NCBI RefSeq assembly: GCF_003574315.2
Contig: NZ_AP025739.1
Coordinates: 186,001 to 250,000 of the forward strand
Reading direction: 5' to 3'
Length of the DNA: 64,000 nt
Source of the DNA: Capsulimonas corticalis
Lineage (GTDB): Bacteria > Armatimonadota > Armatimonadia > Armatimonadales > Capsulimonadaceae
Shown: in pieces, positions 33,574 to 42,362 of the stretch
Layout of the letters: the number at the start of each line of letters is the position of its first letter
Position numbering within the stretch: the stretch's first letter is position 1
Notes under the pieces: generated by a model
What the model saw: the letters and a program-made list of their open reading frames with translations, nothing else
The model's database searches: none
Told to the model about the DNA's origin: nothing
Program-made: the position numbers and the translations under genes

Positions 33574-35130
33574 ATGATGGCGCAATGGATTTTGGGAGCG
33601 GCGCTGCTTCTTGGGATTTTGGGAGACGCGCTGTTTCGCGACTCGGACGGCTCCGGGCTGAACTGGCTTTTGTGGACCAGCTCCGCCGTGGGCGCGGCGG
33701 CGGTCCTGGCGCGCCGGCAATCGATCGCGGCGGCCATGAGCGGGCGCGTTCTGATCGCGCTGGCGCTCTTATTCTCGGGCCTGATGGCGCTGCGTGATTC
33801 CTTCGCGCTGCACGGGCTATGCCTGCTGGCGATCATCGTGGCGGCGGCGGGCGCGGTCTCGGTTCAGGAAGGATGGCGCGCGATGCGCTCGGGGTTCGTG
33901 GAGTACGCCAAAAGCGTGGCGCTGCTGGCCGGCGCGGCCTTCACCGGCCCGACCCGTTTTATGAACGCCGCCAGAGGCGCGGCGGGGCGGGTCAGTGACG
34001 GCTTCATCCCCCGGGCGCCGCAGACTGAAGATCAAATGTCCCAGGCGCCCGAAGGCGCGGACCGCTGGGTCGCCGCCCCGGGCGTGGCGCGGGGCCTGCT
34101 GATCGTGGCGCCCTTATTTGTCGTTTTCCTGGCGCTGCTGATGTCCGCCGATCCCGCGTACCGGCATGTGGTGACAAGCTTGTTTGAGTGGGATCTCCAA
34201 ACGCTGATCGCGCACCTGCTGACCATCGCCGTGGTCGCCTGGTGCGCCGCCGGCGTCCTCCACCGCGCCCTGCGACACGCCGCCGAAGCGCAGTCGCCTG
34301 CGGCGGCCGCTCCGCTGCTGACGCTGGGCGTCCCGGAAGTCATGACCATCCTCACGGCGATCGACCTGTTGTTTCTCAGCTTTGTCGGCGTCCAGCTTCG
34401 CTACGCCTTCGGCGGCGAGGCGCTGATCCGGGCGACCACCGGTCTGACATACGCCGAGTATGCGCGCGGCGGCTTCTTCGAGCTGCTGGCGGTGGCGGCG
34501 ATCGTCCTCCCCGTCCTGCTGTTCCTGCACTGGGCGCTGGACCGCCGGGAGCTGCGCGCGGAGCGCCCATTCCAATGGCTCGCCGGCGTCCAGGTCTCGC
34601 TCCTCGGCGTGATGCTCGCGAGCGCCTATCACCGGATGCGCCTCTACGAAGCGGTATACGGCATGACGGAGCTGCGCCTTTATGTCATGGCCGCCATCGT
34701 CTGGCTCGCCGTGGTCTTCGCCTGGTTCTGCCTGACCGTCCTGCGCGGACGCCGCCGCCTCTTCGCCGGCGGCGCGCTCGCCGCCGCCGCTCTGGGGATC
34801 GGCGTCCTCGAAGGCGTCAACCCAGACGCCCTGATCGCCAAAATCAACCTCGCCCAGGCCCACAGCGCCCACCGGTTCGACGGCTGCTACGCCGCCTCCC
34901 TGAGCGCCGACGCCGTTCCCCCATTGGTGAACGCGCTCCCCACCCTCGCGCCCGCCGACGCCGCCATCGTCGCCCACCAGCTGCTCTCCCGCTGGACCCC
35001 GCCCCCGCAGATCGACTGGCGCGGATGGAGCGTCGGACGCGCGCAGGCGTGGAACGCCGTGGAAAGTCGAATGGTGGAGCTGAGAACGCTGGCGGCCGGC
35101 GCGCCGAAGGATGCGTGTCCGGGAGAGTGA
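33574..35130 (+). CDS. DUF4173 membrane protein
   Basis: 518 residues from ATG 33574 with GGGAGG upstream. About ten membrane helices, with the family-specific 'YAEYARGGFFELL' and 'VYGMTELRLYVM' of DUF4173 (DUF4153-related), then a soluble C-terminal 90 residues. The function of the family is not known; members are often near sensor kinases or sporulation-like genes in other phyla. Stands alone behind its own promoter. Confidence 0.85.
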   Translation: MMAQWILGAALLLGILGDALFRDSDGSGLNWLLWTSSAVGAAAVLARRQSIAAAMSGRVLIALALLFSGLMALRDSFALHGLCLLAIIVAAAGAVSVQEGWRAMRSGFVEYAKSVALLAGAAFTGPTRFMNAARGAAGRVSDGFIPRAPQTEDQMSQAPEGADRWVAAPGVARGLLIVAPLFVVFLALLMSADPAYRHVVTSLFEWDLQTLIAHLLTIAVVAWCAAGVLHRALRHAAEAQSPAAAAPLLTLGVPEVMTILTAIDLLFLSFVGVQLRYAFGGEALIRATTGLTYAEYARGGFFELLAVAAIVLPVLLFLHWALDRRELRAERPFQWLAGVQVSLLGVMLASAYHRMRLYEAVYGMTELRLYVMAAIVWLAVVFAWFCLTVLRGRRRLFAGGALAAAALGIGVLEGVNPDALIAKINLAQAHSAHRFDGCYAASLSADAVPPLVNALPTLAPADAAIVAHQLLSRWTPPPQIDWRGWSVGRAQAWNAVESRMVELRTLAAGAPKDACPGE

Positions 35131-35177
35131 TCCCCATCCCCGACCAGTGCAGCCCACTCACCGTAGGGAACGGATGT

Positions 35178-35693
35178 TCACCAAATTTTCTTCAGAAAGC
35201 TGACGATGGTGTCGGCGACCGAGTGCGCGACGCCGCCGAGGATGAGGCCCACGACGATCCAGAGGGTCCAGGTGGGATGCGTGAATGTCCAGGAGAGCGT
35301 GTGGGACCAGATGTCGGTCATCACGGCGTTTCGGTCGACGGGGATGCCTTTGCGGACGAGCAGCCAGAGCACGCAGCGCACGGTCGCCCAGAGCATGAAG
35401 AGGAAGTAGGCGACACGGATCAGCGGGCCGACCGCAATTCCGTGCGAGACCCAGGATCGGTGCGGCACCAGGGTCTTGTAGGGCCACCAGAGGAAGCGCA
35501 GGACGCCCCAGCGCTTGTAGGCGACGCTCTGGGTGTCGAGATCGTCGGACAGCCAGAGGCCGGAGAAGATATACGAGCCGAGAGTCAGAATGAGCGGCGT
35601 GACATCGGCCGACGGGCAGTAGAGATACCAGACCGGTACGGCGGCGGCGGCCGTAATCAGCGTGATCTTGTCGTGAACTTTCCCACTGGGCAA
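35178..35693 (-). CDS. DUF2227-type membrane metal-binding protein
   Basis: 171 residues if the TTG at 35693 is the start, giving M-PSGKVHDKIT, the usual start of DUF2227 proteins. Motifs with potential metal ligands: 'KVHDKIT', 'SDDLDT', 'VPHRSWVSHG', 'GGVAHSVADTI'. Four membrane helices. Family members are putative membrane-bound metal-dependent hydrolases. A longer frame to TTG 35783 exists but adds only a basic, low-quality extension. Confidence 0.78.
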   Translation of the reverse strand: MPSGKVHDKITLITAAAAVPVWYLYCPSADVTPLILTLGSYIFSGLWLSDDLDTQSVAYKRWGVLRFLWWPYKTLVPHRSWVSHGIAVGPLIRVAYFLFMLWATVRCVLWLLVRKGIPVDRNAVMTDIWSHTLSWTFTHPTWTLWIVVGLILGGVAHSVADTIVSFLKKIW

Positions 35694-35794
35694 CGGAATG
35701 GACTTTCTTGCGTTTCGACGAAGCCTAAACCACGGGCGAATACGCGACAATCCGTGGACGAATCTCGGGGCGGCTAACGCCAATATTGGGACGG

Positions 35795-37870
35795 CTAGCG
35801 GCCGAACTTGCGGTCCAGATCGCTGTTCGCCAATTCCACGATGATCGGGCGGCCATGCGGGCAGGTGTACGGGTTATCAGACTTCAGAAGATCGGAGACG
35901 AGCGCGTTCATCTCCTCGAACGTCAATGGATCGCCCGCCTTGACCGCCATCTTGCAGCTGGCCGTGATCAAGACTTCCTCGGCGGGCAGCATCAGGCGGC
36001 GCGAGGTGGTCTTCTCCACCAATTCATCCACGATCTCGCGCAGCACTTCCTCGGGGCCGCCCTGCGCCTTGATATGCTTTTGGGCGACCGACGCCGGGAC
36101 CGAGCGCACGAGATAAGATTCGCCGCCGAACGGCTCCAGCTCAAAGCCCGCGCGGCGCAGATCCTCCAGCCGGTTCTCCACCACCATCGCCTCGCGCTTG
36201 CTCAGTTCCAGCGTAAAGGGGATCATCAGTTGCTGGACCGGCACTCCCGCCCCGGCCCCCTCGGCGCCGGCGATCAGCTTCTCATAGAGAACCCGCTCGT
36301 GGGCGATGTGCTGATCGATCAAAACCAACGCGTGGTCGGTCTGCGCCACAATATACATATTGCGCGACTGCGCCAGCACGCGCAGCGAGCCGAGGTTGTG
36401 GTTTCGGTAATCGCCGCCGGTTGCGCTCTCGATCGGCGCGGTGCTTTCAAGCGGCGCATCGCCGCCCTCACGCGCGAACTCCGTCTGCTCCAGCATCTCC
36501 GGCGAATCGAGCATCAGCGCGCCTTCTTGCACGCGGTCGGACGGCGGCGCGGCGTGCACGGCGTACTGCGCGCCATTACTTCCAGTCCCTGCATATCCGT
36601 TCGCCGGCGCGCCATATCCGGCGGCGTCCTCGAAGGGATCGGGCTCTCCGGCGGCCTTGCCGAGCAGCGCCTCGTGGAACGGCGACTGCGTCACATCCTG
36701 ACGGCGGACATTGACCGGCGGACGCGACGGCACCTGAAACAGCGGCGCCTGACCGTACCCAACCCCCGAAGACTTGCGCGCGCCTTCGCCGGACGCCGGT
36801 GAAGCTTCCTCGCCGCCGCCCGGCGTCATCTTCTGGATCAGCGTTGGCACGAGGCCGCCGGCGAGCAGCGCTTCCTTGACGGCGTGGTAGACAGCCGAAT
36901 AGATCTCGCCCTCGCGGGTGAAGCGCACTTCGGTCTTGGTCGGCGAGACATTGATGTCCACCTGGCCGGGATCGACATCGATCATGATCACCGCCGGCGG
37001 ATATTTGACGCCGTGGATCGTCTGGACGCTCTTGTACCCCTCGTCGAGCGCGCGCGTCACGGCCTTATTGCGCACGAAGCGGCGATTAACGAAGCTATGC
37101 TGCCACGAACGGGCGTTCTTCAGCGCGGCGGGGCTCGCGACAAATCCCCAGACCCGCAGCCCGCCCGCCTCATAATCCATCGGCACAAGATGCCGCGCCG
37201 TGTCGCGGCCGAAGACCTGCACGCAGGCGTCCATCATCGAGCCGCTTCCGCCGGAGGAGAACAGCTCTTGATTGTTCTGCTGCAATCGGAACGCGACATG
37301 CGGATACGCCAGCGCGAACCGCTGCATCAGCTCGACGATATGGTTCGTCTCGGTCTGCGACGTCTTCAAAAACTTCAAACGGGCCGGCACGTTGTAAAAC
37401 AGGTTCTCGACCGTGATGCTGGTGCCCGTCCGCGCCCCGACCTCAGTCACGCCTTCAAAGGTCCCGCCATTGCAGCGCAGCTCGATCCCCGGCGCGTCGG
37501 GCTCCTCGGGATCGTCGAGCCGCGTCACGATCGTCATCTGCGAAACCGACGCGATGCTCGGCAGCGCCTCGCCCCGGAACCCCATCGTCGTGATCTTAAA
37601 CAGATCGTCCGCCAACCGGATCTTCGACGTCGCGTGCCGCTGCAGCGACAGCACCGCATCCTCCTGCGACATCCCCGATCCGTCATCGGTCACCCGAATC
37701 AGATACTTGCCGCCCTCTTCCAGCTCCACCAGAACCCGCTTCGCCCCGGCGTCCAGCGCATTCTCCACCAACTCCTTCACCGCCGCCGCCGGCCGCTCGA
37801 CCACCTCCCCCGCCGCGATCTGATTGGCGGTGGTGTCGTCGAGGATTTGAATTTTCGGAGTGCTGGACAT
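35795..37870 (-). CDS. mutL: DNA mismatch repair protein MutL
   Basis: 691 residues. The GHKL ATPase head has 'NQIAAGEVVERPAAAVKELV', 'TDDGSGM' and 'TMGFRGEALPSI', then a long Pro/Gly/Ala-rich linker (about 335-480). The C-terminal dimerisation domain has the endonuclease motif 'DQHIAHERVLYEK' and 'CPHGRPI'. So this is a nicking MutL, as in bacteria without MutH. It works with MutS, which is not in the window. The linker is long for the family. Confidence 0.97.
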   Translation of the reverse strand: MSSTPKIQILDDTTANQIAAGEVVERPAAAVKELVENALDAGAKRVLVELEEGGKYLIRVTDDGSGMSQEDAVLSLQRHATSKIRLADDLFKITTMGFRGEALPSIASVSQMTIVTRLDDPEEPDAPGIELRCNGGTFEGVTEVGARTGTSITVENLFYNVPARLKFLKTSQTETNHIVELMQRFALAYPHVAFRLQQNNQELFSSGGSGSMMDACVQVFGRDTARHLVPMDYEAGGLRVWGFVASPAALKNARSWQHSFVNRRFVRNKAVTRALDEGYKSVQTIHGVKYPPAVIMIDVDPGQVDINVSPTKTEVRFTREGEIYSAVYHAVKEALLAGGLVPTLIQKMTPGGGEEASPASGEGARKSSGVGYGQAPLFQVPSRPPVNVRRQDVTQSPFHEALLGKAAGEPDPFEDAAGYGAPANGYAGTGSNGAQYAVHAAPPSDRVQEGALMLDSPEMLEQTEFAREGGDAPLESTAPIESATGGDYRNHNLGSLRVLAQSRNMYIVAQTDHALVLIDQHIAHERVLYEKLIAGAEGAGAGVPVQQLMIPFTLELSKREAMVVENRLEDLRRAGFELEPFGGESYLVRSVPASVAQKHIKAQGGPEEVLREIVDELVEKTTSRRLMLPAEEVLITASCKMAVKAGDPLTFEEMNALVSDLLKSDNPYTCPHGRPIIVELANSDLDRKFGR

Positions 37871-38187
37871 AAACGTTCTCTTCTCAAGTTAGATTGACGC
37901 GGGTTGCGTCAACAGGTCACTCGCGCGGCGGGGGCGGATCCGGAAAGAGGATTTTGATCCAAAGGTCTACCCTATCCTATCAATACAGCGTACATCTTCA
38001 GGCCGGCAAACCCACCCCGGCCCTTCGGGCCACCCCTCCCGTCGCCGGGAAGGGTTTGTAAGATTGCCTCTGACGAAAGCCGTCCGCGATAACAAGCTCT
38101 AAAATAACCCTTCCCGTCCGAGGGAGGGGGCAGCCAAAGGCCGGGGGTGGGTTTGCCAAGGCGCCCCGCAACGCCAGAGTATACGTC
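37871..38187. other. Intergenic region upstream of mutL
   Basis: 317 nt without a gene. It holds a perfect inverted repeat TTGACGC-GGGTT-GCGTCAA (37894-37912), 24 bp upstream of mutL, and the palindromic element E3. I see no other coding or RNA signal. Confidence 0.7.
38005..38157. repeat. Long palindromic element E3
   Basis: GGCAAACCC ... GGGTTTGCC bound an imperfect palindrome with arms of about 50 nt. The 50-nt loop matches the reverse complement of the E1 loop at 43 of 50 positions, so E1 and E3 are copies of one element in opposite orientation. Unlike most copies it lies between codirectional genes (hisG, mutL). Confidence 0.9.
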
Positions 38188-39102
38188 CTAGTAAATTACT
38201 TTATTCAGCGGATACTCCACCAGTCCCTGCGCGCCGTTCCGGCGCAGTTCGGGGACGATATGGCGCACGGTCTTTTCCGGAATGATCGTCTCCAGCGCTA
38301 CCCAGCCGTCTTCCTCCAGCGGAGAGATCGTCGGCTTACGTAGCGAGGAGAGCAGTTTGATGACGGCGTCCAGGTTCTCTTTGGAGACGTTCATCTTCAG
38401 GCCGACCAGCGTCTCGGCGTCGAGCGCGCCCTGGAGCAGCAGCGCGATGTTTTCGATCTTGCGCTGTTTCCAGTCGTCCTGCCAGCTTTCTTTGTTTGCG
38501 ACCAGGCGGGTCGTGCTTTCCAGAAGCGTGTCGACGATCTTCAGGCCGTGCGCGGCGAGGGTGCTGCCGGTTTCGGTGCCTTCGACAATCGCGTCGACCA
38601 GGTCCGGGACCTTCACTTCGGTCGCGCCCCAGCTGAACTCGACATGCGCGGTGACGCCGTGCTTCTCCAGATAACGCTTGGTGACGTTCACGAGCTCGGT
38701 CGCGATCCGCTTGCCTTGCAGGTCCTTGGGACCGGAGATCGGCGAATTGTTCGGCACGGCCAGCACCCAGCGGTATGGGCGCGAGGTCGCCTTGGAGTAG
38801 ATCAGCTCGCTGACTTCATAGACGTCGGCTTCGCTCTCGATCACGTTGTCGTGGCCGGTCAGGCCCACATCGAGAACGCCCATCGCAACATAGCGCGGGA
38901 TCTCCTGCGCGCGCAGGAGCACGGGCTCCAGTTCGTCGTCATCGACGACCGGCTGGTACGAACGAGTACTGACCCGGAAGTCCCATCCGGCTTTCTTAAA
39001 CAAGGCGAAGGTCGCCTCTTGCAGGCTGCCCTTCGGCACGCCAATGCGCAGCTTTGTCACGGTGCTAAGTTTCCCATCGAATTGAATTATTTTCTCGCCC
39101 AA
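38188..39102 (-). CDS. hisG: ATP phosphoribosyltransferase (long form)
   Basis: 304 residues. 'LRIGVPKGSLQEAT', 'DVGLTGHDNV', 'RIATELVNVTKRYL' and 'DAIVEGTETGSTLAAHGLKI' are HisG catalytic and PRPP-binding segments. A C-terminal ACT-like regulatory domain (about 225-304) makes it the HisG_L form, feedback-inhibited by histidine. It catalyses the first step of histidine synthesis. Start TTG 39102 has AAAGGGA upstream; GTG 39060 is an alternative. An extended -10 TGGTATAAT stands at 39162-39170. No other his gene is nearby. Confidence 0.95.
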   Translation of the reverse strand: MGEKIIQFDGKLSTVTKLRIGVPKGSLQEATFALFKKAGWDFRVSTRSYQPVVDDDELEPVLLRAQEIPRYVAMGVLDVGLTGHDNVIESEADVYEVSELIYSKATSRPYRWVLAVPNNSPISGPKDLQGKRIATELVNVTKRYLEKHGVTAHVEFSWGATEVKVPDLVDAIVEGTETGSTLAAHGLKIVDTLLESTTRLVANKESWQDDWKQRKIENIALLLQGALDAETLVGLKMNVSKENLDAVIKLLSSLRKPTISPLEEDGWVALETIIPEKTVRHIVPELRRNGAQGLVEYPLNKVIY

Positions 39103-39161
39103 AAGGTCCCTTTAGGATACCGGTTTGCGGCAATGGAAGTCAACGATAGGGATGCAAGGCT

Positions 39162-39170
39162 ATTATACCA
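39162..39170 (-). promoter_or_regulatory. Extended -10 promoter of hisG
   Basis: TG-G-TATAAT on the minus strand, 60 nt upstream of the hisG start. The TGn extension compensates for a poor -35. Confidence 0.65.
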
Positions 39171-39220
39171 GCATCCGTTCGGTTTCGCGTGTTACAGTAG
39201 AAATTTCGCAGTAGTATAAA

Positions 39221-40366
39221 TCACGGATACAGAAGGACGGCGTCGCGCCTGGCCGCGAATTGCGTCAAAGAATTCCGCCACCCGGACGCAATCGTTTCAT
39301 AAGGCCGATCTTCCAAGATTCCCCGGTAAGCATCCGAGTTCACCAGAAGCGTCATCAGTTTCTCCGGGATCCACAGATCGGGGGCAAGCGAGCGCAGCGC
39401 GGCGGCCAGCGTGAAGCCCAGGCGGACGGCGTCGAAGGCGCCCCGGTCCGTGAGCGCCAGATTCACGCCGCCGCAGCGTTCGCCGGCGAAGACGCTCGCG
39501 CGGGGGGTGAACCATACCGGAACGGCGCGCACGCCCGGAAGCGCGGCGTCATTCACAAAGGCGGCGAAGGCGCGCGGTTCGAGGTACGGAGCGCCAAAGA
39601 GCTCGAACGGCGTATCCGTTCCGCGCCCGACGGAGACGTTCGTCATCTCCAGAAGGCCCACGCCCGGATATAAGACCGCCTGAGTCAGCGAGCGCATGTT
39701 GGGCGACGGGTTGGTCCAGACAAGGCCGGTGGCGTCCCACCAATCGTTCCGGCGCCAGCCCTCGCAGGGGACGACCGTCAAGTCGCAGCCGGGAACGCGT
39801 TCTTTTTGCAAAAGGCGCCCCATCTCCCCGATCGTCACGCCATGGCGCACGGGGATGGGATGGCAGGCGACAAAGGCCAGTTTGTCCACATCGGCGATCG
39901 GGCCTTCCACGGCGGCCCCCTGGATCGGGTTTGGGCGGTCCAGTACGATCAAGCGTTTCTGAAACTCCGCGGCGGCGTCCATCACCTGCGCCAGCGTGCT
40001 GATATAGGTATAGAACCGGCAGCCGATGTCCTGGATGTCGAAGACCAGCGTGTCAATCTCCGCAAGCTGCTCTTCCGACGGACGCGTGCGCGGGCCGTAA
40101 AGGGAGTAGACGGGAAGCCCGGTGCGCCGATCGACGCCGTCGGCGATCTGCTCGGTGTCCAGCTCGCCGCGCACGCCATGCTCCGGCCCGAACAAGGCGC
40201 GCAGGTCCACGGACGGCGCGGCGCGGAGCAGATCGGCCGTGGCGCGGCCGTCGCCGGTCAGCCCCGTGTGATTGGTCACCAGCGCGACACGGGACCCGGC
40301 AAGCGCCGAAAAACCGTCGCGCTCCAGAACGTCGACGCCGGCAAGAACGGATTTTAAGTTGGACAT
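39221..40366 (-). CDS. namZ: DUF1343 exo-beta-N-acetylmuramidase (NamZ family)
   Basis: 381 residues. 'LVTNHTGL', 'ALFGPEHGVRGE', 'DIQDIGCRFYTYISTL', 'NPSPNMRSL' and 'YPGVGLLEMTNVS' are the DUF1343 signatures; a member was shown to release terminal MurNAc from peptidoglycan fragments (GH171). No obvious signal peptide, so it may act on imported muropeptides. GAGAGATC precedes the ATG. The upstream 200 nt carry an interrupted hairpin at 40382-40428. Confidence 0.9.
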   Translation of the reverse strand: MSNLKSVLAGVDVLERDGFSALAGSRVALVTNHTGLTGDGRATADLLRAAPSVDLRALFGPEHGVRGELDTEQIADGVDRRTGLPVYSLYGPRTRPSEEQLAEIDTLVFDIQDIGCRFYTYISTLAQVMDAAAEFQKRLIVLDRPNPIQGAAVEGPIADVDKLAFVACHPIPVRHGVTIGEMGRLLQKERVPGCDLTVVPCEGWRRNDWWDATGLVWTNPSPNMRSLTQAVLYPGVGLLEMTNVSVGRGTDTPFELFGAPYLEPRAFAAFVNDAALPGVRAVPVWFTPRASVFAGERCGGVNLALTDRGAFDAVRLGFTLAAALRSLAPDLWIPEKLMTLLVNSDAYRGILEDRPYETIASGWRNSLTQFAARRDAVLLYP

Positions 40367-40381
40367 TCAGATCTCTCGATA

Positions 40382-40428
40382 GGCGTTCGTGGAGATTTCC
40401 ACGCAGGAGATCTCCATGAACGAACGCC
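40382..40428. promoter_or_regulatory. Interrupted inverted repeat between divergent genes
   Basis: GGCGTTCG+TGGAGAT pairs with ATCTCCA+CGAACGCC, 15 bp in all, with a 4-nt TGAA bulge and a 13-nt loop. It lies 16 bp upstream of namZ and 120 bp upstream of the GAF-ATPase gene. Either operator or leader hairpin. Confidence 0.5.
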
Positions 40429-40550
40429 ATTGGTTACGAATGGAAAATTGCAGGATTTTGGAAGCGACGCGTAGAATTCTGCAAACCGTTCGCGCGCGCC
40501 GCGCAGTGCAAGTTTAGCATCGTGATGCACTCTCATGCAAGGGATCGTTC

Positions 40551-42281
40551 ATGCCAGAATTCGCGCCGCGCGATGACAACGAAGCCACGCCCAACCGATT
40601 GCGTATTCTCGTGGAAGCCAGCCGGCAGTTCAATACGTCGCTCGACCACGAAACCGTCCTGCAAAAGATCGCCGATTCCCTGGTGCATGGCTTTGCCGAC
40701 TGGTGCTCCGTGGGCATGGCCGATGTCGCGACGGATGGAAACGTTCGCGTCCATCGCCTCGCCACCGCCCACGCCGATCCGGAGCAGCTGGCCCGGGGCA
40801 AGGCGCTCGCGCAGCAGGAGGGATCGGCCGCCACCGCCTCCTATCTGCGCGTGATGCGCACGGGCCAATCGGAGTACTATCCCGAAGTGACGGAAGAGAT
40901 GCTGCGCGCCGGCGTCGAAAACCCCGAACTCCTCCAGGAATATCTCAGCCTTCGGATCTGCTCCCTGATGATGGTCCCGATGACGGCGCGCGGGCGGACG
41001 TTCGGCGTCATCGCGCTGGTGACGACCGCCGATTCGAACCGGATCTTCACGGAAAGCGATCTGACGCTCGCCGAGGACCTGGCGCAGCGCGCGGCGGTGG
41101 CAATCGACAACGCGCGTCTTCTGCGCGAAGCCAGGGAGGCGACACGCATTCAGGAAGAAGCGATGGCGCTGCACTTGCAGGCCGAAGAGCGTCTTTCCCT
41201 GCTGGCGGACGCGGCGAGCTCCTTGATCGGATCGCTGCATCTGAGCGACCTGGTGAGCGGGATCCTGAGCCTCTCCGAGCGCCTCTTTGACGCCGACGCC
41301 TATGCGCTCTGGCGGCGCGGCGGCGACGGCGTCTGGCGGATGGCGTCGCAGTCCGGCCTGTCCGAGGCGTTCGTGCGCTCGCAAGTTCCGACAGGGGGGC
41401 ATCCCGCGCCGACGGAGCCGGTGATCATCGAAGACGTCGCGCTTGATGAACGGATGGCGCCTCGTCTGGAGGTCTTGCGCGGCGAAGGCGTGCAGGCGCT
41501 GCTCGTTCTGCCGCTTATCCTGCACGGAGAGCCTACCGGAACGTTCGTCTTTTATTACCGGCGGCGCCAAAAGTTTGAGCCTCTGGAAGTGCGTGTCGCC
41601 TCCGCGCTGGGCAACCTGGCGGCGTCGGCCATCACCACGGTCGAGCTTTATGAGGAGCAAAACCGGCTGCGCGCGGCGGCGGAGCAGGAGGTCGCGGAGC
41701 GCAAGCGCGTCGAGCAGGAAAACACGCGCCTGCTGCGCGAGGCGCGCGCGGCGGCGAACCAGCAGCGCAAATTCCTGCGCGATGTCCTCGCCAGCGTCAC
41801 CGAAGGCAAGCTCCATCTGTGCGCCACGGCCGGCGATCTTCCGCGCCGGTCCACTCCCCATTTGCCGCCGGTCGCCCTGGTGGCGGAGACCATTTCGCAG
41901 CTGCGCCGCCAGGCGATCACCGCATCGGAGCATACCCATCTGCCCGAGGACCGGGCGCAGGATCTGGTCACCGCCGTCAGCGAAGTCGCCATGAACGCCG
42001 TAGTCCATGGCGGAGGCGGCTCGGGCGCCGTGTGCGTCAGCCGCTCCGGAACGCTGCAAGTCTGGATCGAAGACCAGGGCAAGGGGATCAATATGGACCG
42101 CCTGCCGCTCGCGACGCTGGAGCGCGGATTCACCACGGCCGGCACGCTGGGCTATGGGTTCTGGCTCGTTCTGAATACCGTCGACCGCGTCTGGCTCCTG
42201 ACAGGGCCGACCGGGACCACGGTCGTGCTCGAAATGGATCGCCAGAAGCCGCTTCCCTCCTGGCGTCAGAAACTCAGCTAA
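40551..42281 (+). CDS. Double-GAF sensor with RsbW-like ATPase
   Basis: 576 residues. Two GAF domains (about 18-190 and 215-370), a coiled coil 'AAAEQEVAERKRVEQENTRL', a short module 'VLASVTEGKLHLCATAGDLP' and a C-terminal HATPase_c_2 domain with 'VSEVAMNAVVHGGG' and 'IEDQGKGI'. No phospho-acceptor His domain. The last 170 residues parallel the membrane sensor at 20966-22480. The next gene is a GAF-PP2C phosphatase, so the two form a partner-switching-type pair controlling an anti-sigma antagonist not encoded here. Confidence 0.86.
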   Translation: MPEFAPRDDNEATPNRLRILVEASRQFNTSLDHETVLQKIADSLVHGFADWCSVGMADVATDGNVRVHRLATAHADPEQLARGKALAQQEGSAATASYLRVMRTGQSEYYPEVTEEMLRAGVENPELLQEYLSLRICSLMMVPMTARGRTFGVIALVTTADSNRIFTESDLTLAEDLAQRAAVAIDNARLLREAREATRIQEEAMALHLQAEERLSLLADAASSLIGSLHLSDLVSGILSLSERLFDADAYALWRRGGDGVWRMASQSGLSEAFVRSQVPTGGHPAPTEPVIIEDVALDERMAPRLEVLRGEGVQALLVLPLILHGEPTGTFVFYYRRRQKFEPLEVRVASALGNLAASAITTVELYEEQNRLRAAAEQEVAERKRVEQENTRLLREARAAANQQRKFLRDVLASVTEGKLHLCATAGDLPRRSTPHLPPVALVAETISQLRRQAITASEHTHLPEDRAQDLVTAVSEVAMNAVVHGGGGSGAVCVSRSGTLQVWIEDQGKGINMDRLPLATLERGFTTAGTLGYGFWLVLNTVDRVWLLTGPTGTTVVLEMDRQKPLPSWRQKLS

Positions 42282-42362
42282 GATCGACCCGCCCGTCAAT
42301 CTTAAAGATCGATCGTCCGTCAATCACGGGAATCCGTCATCGCGAAGCCGTCAAACACCAGC

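Noticed and set aside
42293-42354. Four CCGTCA-type units between the two GAF sensor genes
   Set aside because: Spacings of 24, 17 and 14 nt are irregular, so no phased operator or CRISPR-like array.
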